Assembly: GCA_002506875.1 (NCBI GenBank)
Contig: DAYJ01000065.1
Coordinates: 1-39,780, forward strand
Origin: Euryarchaeota archaeon UBA40
Lineage (GTDB): Archaea; Thermoplasmatota; Poseidoniia; Poseidoniales; Thalassarchaeaceae
Reading direction: 5' to 3'
DNA: 39,780 nt
The notes under the pieces are model-generated. The model searched no databases. It saw only the letters and a program-made list of their open reading frames with translations, and was not told the origin of the DNA. Of this stretch, positions 33,182 to 39,780 are shown piece after piece; positions within the stretch are counted from its first letter, which is position 1; every line of letters starts with the position of its first letter. The translations under genes were made by a program, and so were the position numbers.

Positions 33182-34210
33182 ATGGCACAATGGAAAGGGC
33201 CATGGCATCTACTTCCGGTAGCACTCATCTTTGTCGCAGCTTTGGTCATAGCGGTTGGAGGTATCATCCGCATCTATGATGCTGGTGAATCCTGTCCAGA
33301 TTGGCCCACATGCTTCGGTACATGGGGCTTCGATGTATCACCTGAAGAACAAGCAACTTGGTGGGAAAATAATCCTGAGGAAATTGATTCTCGAGGAGCC
33401 GATCATAGATACACAACATTCGAAATATTCACCGAATGGATCCATCGCGCCATTGCAGGTGCCCTACTTGGGCCACTGATTATCCTGCAGTATCTTATTG
33501 TCCGAGCACAGCGTGAAGACCTCTCTAATCGAACCCACGCACTTGCAGCCCTCTCACTCATTCTAGTCATCTGGCAGGGTTTCCTTGGTTATATCACTGT
33601 GAAATGGGATAATGAGCACTGGTCAGTGGCTCTACACCTTGCCTCCGCACTAATATTCACACTGGCCCTGATTGGACTCTGGATTTCTTGGAGGAAGGAC
33701 AACGGACAAAGATGGGAGGTGAATGCCGGTCCACGAACACAGGCGCATCTTCGACTTAGTGCCCTATCAACTCTCATCGTCCTCTTTGTGGGCGCCTTTG
33801 TCTCCACCACTGAAGATGCAAATGTCGCCTGTGGAGTTTCGGGATTCCCGGACTCTTGGCCGCTATGCAGCGGAGGTATCGGAGTTTTGGTGCAAGATGT
33901 AATTGCACAATCACAATTCATTCATCGATGGTTGGTCCTAATTGTTGGAATAATTCTCCTCAGAATATGGATGACACGCTCGGAATGGGCGCCTGATATC
34001 CTTACTCACCGGCTTATGTCATGGGGAGCTGGACTCTATGGATTGAATGTGCTTCTCGGTGGAGCCTATGTGCTCTCATGGACTGCAAATTCAGGATTTA
34101 TAGAATGGATTTCTGTCCTACACCTTCTCTTTGCATCTGTGATTTTCCTCATATTTTCATCCGCGATTCTGATGATCCGAATCGACGCATCGGATAATGA
34201 AGAGGAATGA
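33182..34210 (+). CDS. ctaA: Heme A synthase (COX15/CtaA)
   Basis: CtaA oxidises the heme O methyl group to formyl to make heme A for aa3-type cytochrome oxidase. From ATG 33182 the protein has 342 residues; an upstream in-frame ATG at 33062 would overlap the divergent gene and lacks family-like sequence. About eight transmembrane helices are visible. The RIYDAGESCPDWPTCFG segment resembles the family RLTGSGLSCPDWP motif, and a second paired Cys (NVACG ... WPLCSG) lies in the second half. Heme-liganding histidines appear in EWIHRAIAG, SVALHLASA, FIHRWLVL and VLHLLFAS, two per half, reflecting the internal duplication. It lies 57 bases ahead of ctaB on the same strand, a natural operon. Confidence 0.93.
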   Translation: MAQWKGPWHLLPVALIFVAALVIAVGGIIRIYDAGESCPDWPTCFGTWGFDVSPEEQATWWENNPEEIDSRGADHRYTTFEIFTEWIHRAIAGALLGPLIILQYLIVRAQREDLSNRTHALAALSLILVIWQGFLGYITVKWDNEHWSVALHLASALIFTLALIGLWISWRKDNGQRWEVNAGPRTQAHLRLSALSTLIVLFVGAFVSTTEDANVACGVSGFPDSWPLCSGGIGVLVQDVIAQSQFIHRWLVLIVGIILLRIWMTRSEWAPDILTHRLMSWGAGLYGLNVLLGGAYVLSWTANSGFIEWISVLHLLFASVIFLIFSSAILMIRIDASDNEEE

Positions 34211-34256
34211 AGGGAAACTGAAACTCTACACCCAACCTTCAATGGTCGAATCAAAT

Positions 34257-34263
34257 GGTGAGG
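34257..34263 (+). promoter_or_regulatory. Shine-Dalgarno of ctaB
   Basis: GGTGAGG lies four bases (GGTGA six) before ATG 34268. It supports the start and separate ribosome loading within the ctaAB operon. Confidence 0.6.
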
Positions 34264-34267
34264 TAAC

Positions 34268-35326
34268 ATGGCAGAGGTAGCGACTGGTGTGAGGGCCTAT
34301 GTTACCCTCATGAAGCCGGGTGTACTAATCCTCCTCCAAATTACTGCGTTATGTGCAGTGTTGATTCATGACGCTCAAATCTGGCGTGAGACTGGGGATT
34401 GGAATTTGTTTCATACGGGTCAAGTGATGATCGTGGTCATCATCGGCGGAATGCTGACCGCTGGTGGTGCAAATGCGATCAATATGTGGTACGATCGTGA
34501 CATTGATCCTGGAATGAAACGGACAATCAATCGGCCGATTCCTGCCGGAACTGTCAGCCCGAATCAAGCCCTCTGGTTCGGCATCAGTATCTCCGTTCTC
34601 GGTGTGGCATGGTTCATGGCGATGACAAATGCAGTTACTGCGTTCTGGGCAGGATTCAGTATCCTCTTCTACGTATTCATATACACTATGTGGCTAAAGC
34701 GAACCTCTACTCAGAACATCGTCATTGGTGGAATTGCTGGAGCCACACCCCCACTAATCGGTTGGGCGGCAGCTACTCCTGCCACTGAACTCTCAATCAC
34801 AAATCCATTCTTTCTCGGTGAGCCACTTCCGTGGCTAATGTTTGCACTCATCTTCCTTTGGACACCACCCCACTTCTGGGCACTCGCACTATATCGCTCA
34901 TCTGAGTATGAAAAGGTAGGTGTACCAATGATGCCTTGGGTCAAGGGGCCTGAACGGACGCTCCTTGAGATGAAGGTCTACGCCCTCCTACTCATTGGGA
35001 TTGCAGCCATGCCTTGGCTTCGAAACGAAGCCGTGGGCAATGAAGGAGGACTCATCTGGACTATTATCGCCTTCAGCCTTGGATTCTGGTACTTCCAGAC
35101 AGTCCTCCGGATTGATCCCAAGGAAGAATTCGATGAAAAGGGGCGTTTGCCTACTGCTCTGCGCTCATTCAAAGCCTCACTGTACTATCTTGCTCTGATG
35201 TTCATCGGCCTCGTGGTGACTGCCTTGAACACCTGGGCTGCGATTGTCTTCCTCGCGATGCTAGGCGGGAATCTCGCAAGGACCATGACAAAGAAAGAGG
35301 ACATTGAAACCACTACCATCTCCTAA
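34268..35326 (+). CDS. ctaB: Protoheme IX farnesyltransferase (heme O synthase)
   Basis: This UbiA-type prenyltransferase adds a farnesyl group to protoheme to form heme O, the substrate of CtaA. It has 352 residues and about eight to nine membrane helices. The Asp-rich prenyl-diphosphate site is N72-M-W-Y-D76-R-D78-I-D80, with MKRTINRPIPAG directly after, the hallmark of CyoE/CtaB. The second motif includes WTPPHFWALALYRSSEYEKVGVPM, also typical. The sequence is of normal family length plus a short N-terminal extension. With hemH and ctaA it covers three consecutive steps from protoporphyrin IX to heme A, implying a heme A-using terminal oxidase elsewhere in the genome. Confidence 0.95.
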   Translation: MAEVATGVRAYVTLMKPGVLILLQITALCAVLIHDAQIWRETGDWNLFHTGQVMIVVIIGGMLTAGGANAINMWYDRDIDPGMKRTINRPIPAGTVSPNQALWFGISISVLGVAWFMAMTNAVTAFWAGFSILFYVFIYTMWLKRTSTQNIVIGGIAGATPPLIGWAAATPATELSITNPFFLGEPLPWLMFALIFLWTPPHFWALALYRSSEYEKVGVPMMPWVKGPERTLLEMKVYALLLIGIAAMPWLRNEAVGNEGGLIWTIIAFSLGFWYFQTVLRIDPKEEFDEKGRLPTALRSFKASLYYLALMFIGLVVTALNTWAAIVFLAMLGGNLARTMTKKEDIETTTIS

Positions 35327-35363
35327 GCGGGGGATTCATACGCAATCCTTGCTTCTCTTCCAC

Positions 35364-35369
35364 AGGAGG
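35364..35369 (+). promoter_or_regulatory. Shine-Dalgarno selecting a GTG start
   Basis: AGGAGG lies seven bases before GTG 35377. It is the strongest evidence that this metallolyase gene begins with GTG rather than a later ATG. Confidence 0.8.
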
Positions 35370-35376
35370 CGACCAC

Positions 35377-36633
35377 GTGAACGAGAAGGACCTCATCTAC
35401 GACTGGAATCTCATCCAACACTCTTTCACGAGAGATGAAGCCGCTCACCCTCACCCAATTTGGTTCGATGATGAGACTTTGAGAGATGGACTACAAAGCC
35501 CATCTGCACGCAACCCAAGAATCGAGGAGAAGATAGAACTCCTCGATTATATGGAAAATCTTGGTATCCAGAAGGTGGATCTCGGCCTTCCAGGTGCTGG
35601 CCCCCTACACATCGATCATATCGATGCAATGCTATCACACATCAACAAGAAGGATTACGAAATACGTCCAGGTTGTGCAGTTCGCACTGTAGTCAGTGAC
35701 ATCGAACCGCTCGTTGATTTACAGGCGAAACACGAGATGCAGATTCAAGCAAGTGCCTTCCTTGGAACAAGTCCGATTCGACAGTATACCGAAAACTGGA
35801 CAATGGATCGTATCATCTCAACTGCTGAGAAGGCGATTGGATTCGCAGTAGACAATGACATTCCTATAATGTTCGTGACCGAGGATACAACACGTTCGAA
35901 GCCAGAGGACATCAAAGCGGTCTACACCAGAGCTTTGGAATTGGGTGCTGATCGGCTCTGTGTCTGCGATACATGTGGTCACGTTACGCCGAACGGTGTG
36001 GAGCAATTACTTCGTTTCGTTCAGGACGAGGTCATCCCAGATGCCGGTTTCAAGCGACGGGACATCGAAGTTAACTGGCATGGACATCAAGATCGTGGAC
36101 TAGGCGTTGCGAATAATATTGCAGCCTATTACGCGGGAGCAGACGTAATCCACGGGACCGCTCTTGGTGTAGGTGAGCGTGCTGGAAACGCACCAATTGA
36201 TCAGACACTCGTGAATCTCAAACTAATGGGTGCAATCGACAACGACTTGACCACATTAAACGAATATATGCGCAAAGCCAACGAATACGTCGAAGTCGCA
36301 CTGCCACGTAATTATCCAGTATTTGGTCAAGACGCCTTCGAAACCGGAACTGGAGTCCACGCAAGCGCGGTCGTGAAAGCGATGAAAAAAGGAGATCACT
36401 GGCTGGCAGACCGGATCTATAGCGGAGTCCCGGCTCAAGACTTTGGATTGGAGCAAATAATTCGGATTGGCCACATGTCTGGCCGCTCTAATATCATCTA
36501 CTGGCTTGAACGAAATGGCTTCGAGGCTACCGATGGATTAGTGGCCCATCTCTTTGATTTAGCCAAATCCCAAAGACGCTTGATGAGCGATGAAGAAGTC
36601 AATCAAGCAGTTCAAACCTTCATCGGGTCTTGA
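35377..36633 (+). CDS. DRE-TIM metallolyase (isopropylmalate/homocitrate synthase-like)
   Basis: This 418-residue protein belongs to the DRE-TIM metallolyase superfamily, which joins acetyl-CoA to 2-oxoacids (2-isopropylmalate, homocitrate, citramalate synthases) or cleaves related acids. The catalytic strand is WFDDETLRDGLQS (R36, D37). Metal-binding histidines are H235 and H237 in NWHGHQDRG, and the GERAGNAPIDQTLV segment follows as in synthases. After the barrel (about 1-300) comes a roughly 115-residue helical region, but the ~130-residue LeuA allosteric domain is absent, so leucine-type feedback is not expected. The substrate cannot be decided between 2-oxoisovalerate, 2-oxoglutarate and others. 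GTG start chosen from the AGGAGG. It follows ctaB by 50 bases and precedes the subtilase by 37. Confidence 0.88.
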   Translation: MNEKDLIYDWNLIQHSFTRDEAAHPHPIWFDDETLRDGLQSPSARNPRIEEKIELLDYMENLGIQKVDLGLPGAGPLHIDHIDAMLSHINKKDYEIRPGCAVRTVVSDIEPLVDLQAKHEMQIQASAFLGTSPIRQYTENWTMDRIISTAEKAIGFAVDNDIPIMFVTEDTTRSKPEDIKAVYTRALELGADRLCVCDTCGHVTPNGVEQLLRFVQDEVIPDAGFKRRDIEVNWHGHQDRGLGVANNIAAYYAGADVIHGTALGVGERAGNAPIDQTLVNLKLMGAIDNDLTTLNEYMRKANEYVEVALPRNYPVFGQDAFETGTGVHASAVVKAMKKGDHWLADRIYSGVPAQDFGLEQIIRIGHMSGRSNIIYWLERNGFEATDGLVAHLFDLAKSQRRLMSDEEVNQAVQTFIGS

Positions 36634-36670
36634 GCAAAGCACTATGACGTTCCATGGACAATAATGATTC

Positions 36671-39600
36671 ATGCGCGAGCATGCTATTGTCCTAGTCGCG
36701 CTTTTCCTGACCTCCATCACCGTTCCCCTTGCAATGGCTCAAGATTTCGAAGACCCAAAGACTGAGCCAGTCTTTGAAACCTACAGCGGTGCAGTTCAGC
36801 GTGCCTTCTACCAAGTGGAAGCAGCGGAATCACAGACGGATTTAGGGGCGCCAGAGGAATGGCTTGTTTTGACAACATTAGACCCTCTTCTCGTTCAGAA
36901 ATACACCCGTGCTGATGTCGATATTCGTATGGCTCCGTTCCTCGATGGAGCATGGATTTGGTCATTCTCTGAGCCAGTAGAGGGCGCGTCAATTCTAGAA
37001 GGGTTAGAAAATCGAGGAATCATTGAGCGTAGTCTGCCTCAACGAGAGAAAGTGATGCAACCACGAGCTGTACTCAATGATCCTGAGATAAATGCACAAT
37101 GGCACCTTGTCAATACAGGACAAAATAGTGGGACCATTGGTGAAGATGCAAACGTGACTGCGGCATGGGATATCGCTGATGGCACAGGTGCCCAGATATC
37201 AATCATAGATGATGGATTTGCGCATAGCCATACCGACCTATCTCCTGGATACCAAAGTGGGGACTCATATGACTACTGCAGCAATGACGGAGATCCCAGT
37301 CCGTCTTCTGGCGATGGACACGGTACCTCGGCAGCTGGAGTGGCAGGAGGGAGAGGAAACAACAGTTACGGAATCGCTGGTGTCGCTTACAATGCTGACA
37401 TGAGTGGTACGAGGCTCATCGCCTGCGGATTCTCTGACTCCACAGCGGCGAATGCGCTAAGTCTAAATGATCAAGACAATGATATCTACAGTAACTCATG
37501 GGGTCCGTCCGATAATGGGGAGACTCTCGAAGGACCTGGACCACTCCTGATTGCTGCATTCGAATCTGACTTTACGACTGGCCGTGGAAACCTCGGCAAT
37601 ATCATCACATGGGCAGGAGGTAATGGTAGAGGGAATAGTGACAATTCAAACTACGATGGCTATGCTAACGCTCGACAGACGATTTCTGTGGGCGCAATCA
37701 CAAACTCAGGGACTCAATCATATTACTCAGAAGACGGTGCGAATGTACTCGTAGTAGCACACTCAAACGGAGGGACTCTCGGTATCGTAACTGCAGATAT
37801 CCCTGGATCAGGAGGCTACAACAACAGCGGTGACATCGCTCGTAACTTCGGTGGCACCTCCTCTGCTACACCACTTGTCTCGGGAGTTGTAGCACTCATC
37901 CTCGATGTAGACCCGACCCTAACGGCTCGGGATGTGATGGCCATCCTCGCGAACTCTGCGCGAAAGAACAACCCAGGACACGCCTCATGGTCTACGAATG
38001 GTGGTGGTCACGATATTTCCCATAGTTTCGGATTCGGTGTTGTTGATGCGCATGCAGCAGTCAGTCTCGCTGCCAACTGGACTAAGTTACAAACTGAGAC
38101 CTCTTTCGGCTCCAGCATCTCAACTGTCTCCAGTTCAATTGCAGACAATGGCGCCCCAGTATCAGACACCATTACGATAAATCAAGACCTTCGTATCGAA
38201 TACGTAGAGGTTGTAGTCAATATCTCACACACGGCGAGAGGTGACCTCGAAATTATCTTAACATCTCCTGATGGAACAGATTCCCTACTTGCAGAAGAAC
38301 ACTCAGATTCAGGTAACGACTACACTGCCTGGTCGTTCGGATCCGTCCGACATATGGATGAATTCGCTCTCGGAGATTGGACACTGTCTGTTGAAGATAA
38401 GGCCAATGGAGATACAGGTACCTTCGATGACTGGCATCTAGTGTTCCATGGAATCAATGAGGGCTGCGACTCGGATGGCGATGGAATCAGTGACATGAAT
38501 GAGACCAATATCCATTCCACAAATCCAAATCTAGCCGATACCGATGGAGATGGACTCAACGATGGGGACGAATTGTTCAACGAATCTACTGATCCACTGA
38601 ATCCTGACTCTGATGGCGATGGACTCGACGACGGTACCGAAGTCCTCGTAAACGGTACAAATCCGAATCTCATGGATACTGACGGAGACGGTTTGACCGA
38701 TGGACAAGAAGTCCATATCTACAACAGTGATCCTCTTGTTCCAGATTACGATGCTGATGGCGATCTATACTATTGGTTCCAAGATTGCAATGACACAGAT
38801 CCCAATATTAATCCCGGCCGGCCTGAACTACTCAATGGAATTGACGACGATTGTGACATAACAATCGATGAAGGCTACGAATTCATTGATGCCGATTCCG
38901 ATGGCCTTTCTGATTACGATGAATACCATGTTCACGGGACTAACCACTCTAACTCGGACACCGATGCCGACGGACTACTTGACGGGGATGAGGTAAATGT
39001 GTATTCCACCGATCCACTTTTCGCTGATCTCGATGCTGACAGCGACGGGTATTACTGGTTCCAAGACTGCGAAGAGAACGAATCCACAATTAATCCAGGA
39101 GCGATTGAGATTCTCGATGGTATCGACCAAAACTGCAACGACGAAATCGACGAGACATTCCTCTCTACCGATCTCGACATGGATGGACTATCAGATTATG
39201 AGGAATACCACAACTATTCCACAAACCACATGAACAACGACACTGATGGAGATGGATTGGAAGACGGTGCAGAGATTCTGCAACACATGACTAATCCATT
39301 GGTTCCAGAAATTGATGCTGATGCAGATGGTACAATCTGGCTTTTCGACTGTAACGATAACGCCTCCACCATCTACCCAGGTGCGAACGAATTATGGAAT
39401 GGGGTTGACGATGATTGCGACGCTATCATCGACGAAGATGTTGATCGTGAGAGCGGACTTACACTGCATCCTTCAATCCTAATCGATCACATCATTACTG
39501 ATTCCGAGATTATACTCAGTTTCTCTGGTGTTCCTGCAGGAGTCGAGTTAAACCGAACATGGACCCGAGATGGAGAAGCAATGAATCATACCGGTGAGAC

Positions 39601-39780
39601 ATTAACGATTCCACTCATAGATTGTCTTAATCCAGCTGACAATTTTGAATCCATACTCTGCGTTCAGGAACGTATCACAGTAGCTTACCGGGTTTATCTC
39701 GAGGATGCTAACGGAACTATCGAGCTGGGTTGGACTGTGCGCCTAATTGCGGAGACACCTGAGCCTGAACCTGAGCCTGA
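36671..39780 (+). CDS. Large secreted subtilase with P domain and compound Ca/metal-binding repeats (runs off right edge)
   Basis: The frame is open from ATG 36671 to the edge: 1036 complete codons plus two bases, no stop reached. It starts with a signal peptide (to about residue 20, ending AMA). A propeptide-like region precedes an S8 subtilase domain with the full triad: D180 in SIIDDGF, H217 in GDGHGTSAAGVAGG, S397 in GGTSSATP, plus an oxyanion Asn in WAGGNGRG. A kexin/furin-like P domain covers about 490-595. Next come TSP3-type DxDGDG loops and three MopE-like metal-binding motifs with DCxD ... PGxxE ... GxDDDC ... IDE, in compound repeats to about residue 925. An Ig-like segment and the start of a Pro-Glu linker reach the edge. 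This is an exported endopeptidase, probably calcium-stabilised; the C-terminal anchor lies beyond the window. Confidence 0.93.
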   Translation, partial: MREHAIVLVALFLTSITVPLAMAQDFEDPKTEPVFETYSGAVQRAFYQVEAAESQTDLGAPEEWLVLTTLDPLLVQKYTRADVDIRMAPFLDGAWIWSFSEPVEGASILEGLENRGIIERSLPQREKVMQPRAVLNDPEINAQWHLVNTGQNSGTIGEDANVTAAWDIADGTGAQISIIDDGFAHSHTDLSPGYQSGDSYDYCSNDGDPSPSSGDGHGTSAAGVAGGRGNNSYGIAGVAYNADMSGTRLIACGFSDSTAANALSLNDQDNDIYSNSWGPSDNGETLEGPGPLLIAAFESDFTTGRGNLGNIITWAGGNGRGNSDNSNYDGYANARQTISVGAITNSGTQSYYSEDGANVLVVAHSNGGTLGIVTADIPGSGGYNNSGDIARNFGGTSSATPLVSGVVALILDVDPTLTARDVMAILANSARKNNPGHASWSTNGGGHDISHSFGFGVVDAHAAVSLAANWTKLQTETSFGSSISTVSSSIADNGAPVSDTITINQDLRIEYVEVVVNISHTARGDLEIILTSPDGTDSLLAEEHSDSGNDYTAWSFGSVRHMDEFALGDWTLSVEDKANGDTGTFDDWHLVFHGINEGCDSDGDGISDMNETNIHSTNPNLADTDGDGLNDGDELFNESTDPLNPDSDGDGLDDGTEVLVNGTNPNLMDTDGDGLTDGQEVHIYNSDPLVPDYDADGDLYYWFQDCNDTDPNINPGRPELLNGIDDDCDITIDEGYEFIDADSDGLSDYDEYHVHGTNHSNSDTDADGLLDGDEVNVYSTDPLFADLDADSDGYYWFQDCEENESTINPGAIEILDGIDQNCNDEIDETFLSTDLDMDGLSDYEEYHNYSTNHMNNDTDGDGLEDGAEILQHMTNPLVPEIDADADGTIWLFDCNDNASTIYPGANELWNGVDDDCDAIIDEDVDRESGLTLHPSILIDHIITDSEIILSFSGVPAGVELNRTWTRDGEAMNHTGETLTIPLIDCLNPADNFESILCVQERITVAYRVYLEDANGTIELGWTVRLIAETPEPEPEP
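38888..39445 (+). repeat. Two tandem ~93-residue compound repeats in the subtilase gene
   Basis: Residues 740-833 and 834-925 of the subtilase share one plan: DGLSDYxEY, then TN, then DTDxDGLxDGxE, then a DADxDG loop and a MopE-like DC ... PGxxE ... IDE block. A longer, looser copy precedes them from about 38467. Nucleotide identity is only partial, so this is an old duplication held at protein level. Confidence 0.75.
39758..39780 (+). repeat. Pro-Glu codon repeat at window edge
   Basis: Repeats of CCTGAG/CCTGAA encode a Pro-Glu linker at the end of the visible subtilase. Such linkers often precede a C-terminal anchor or sorting signal, as the shorter PEPE linker does in the gene at 24549. 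Confidence 0.7.

Noticed and set aside
38467..39445. Short repeated DNA motifs that might suggest a CRISPR array or minisatellite
   Set aside because: The repeats are in-frame Asp/Gly codons of TSP3 and MopE-like motifs in one continuous open frame; spacers and identical repeats are absent.
1..39780. Search for insertion sequences, integrases, phage genes or a defence island
   Set aside because: No transposase, integrase, terminal inverted repeat or restriction/defence gene seen; tRNA-Gln shows no adjacent integrase or duplicated 3' end.

Overview
The window looks like a compact, core-type stretch of a free-living aerobic archaeon, most likely a marine Group II euryarchaeote (Candidatus Poseidoniales) or a close Thermoplasmatota relative. 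The archaeal markers are RNA polymerase subunit K (rpoK), the formate-dependent purine enzyme PurP, an RqcH/NFACT protein, a two-gene 2-oxoacid:ferredoxin oxidoreductase and a tRNA-Gln with an A1-U72 pair. They sit among bacterial-like aerobic genes (ferrochelatase, heme A synthase, heme O synthase, AcnA-type aconitase, tryptophan 2,3-dioxygenase). Large secreted Ca-binding proteins, a PGF-CTERM-like tail and a big subtilase fit the protein-degrading lifestyle described for marine Group II. The placement is inferred from gene content; no 16S rRNA gene is present.

Layout: 1-191 is the first 63 codons of ahcY (minus strand, running off the left edge). 290-6691 is a giant secreted and membrane-anchored FG-GAP/CARDB protein. 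6785-9956 holds an unrecognised 222-aa protein, a group II PLP decarboxylase and a Ca-binding membrane protein. 10047-14409 holds a thioredoxin-fold lipoprotein, aconitase and a membrane-anchored cyclophilin. 14592-17425 is korAB, followed by tRNA-Gln(CTG). 17567-20823 holds a small membrane protein, ferrochelatase, a DUF454 protein and an MFS transporter. 20860-25034 runs on the plus strand: a Nudix/metallo-beta-lactamase fusion, a Trp/Asp-rich membrane protein, an alpha/beta hydrolase and a PGF-CTERM-like secreted protein. 25035-30573 holds two divergent pairs: zincin-like protein/RqcH and PurP/tryptophan dioxygenase. 30641-36633 holds thiolase, rpoK, a membrane-anchored thioredoxin, ctaA-ctaB and a DRE-TIM metallolyase. 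36671 to the right edge is a subtilase with a P domain and compound Ca/metal-binding repeats, open at the window end.

Metabolic links: aconitase and KorAB supply TCA-cycle steps. HemH, CtaA and CtaB form most of the path from protoporphyrin to heme A and imply an aa3-type heme-copper oxidase. Two thioredoxin-fold envelope proteins could serve its copper-site or disulfide maturation. Tryptophan dioxygenase also needs heme. Genes are packed with gaps below about 190 bases, often with abutting convergent stops, so there is no gene-free stretch over 300 bases. I saw no insertion sequence, phage, CRISPR array or defence island. The best second-look items are proteins of unknown or unusual architecture rather than a clear new multi-gene system.
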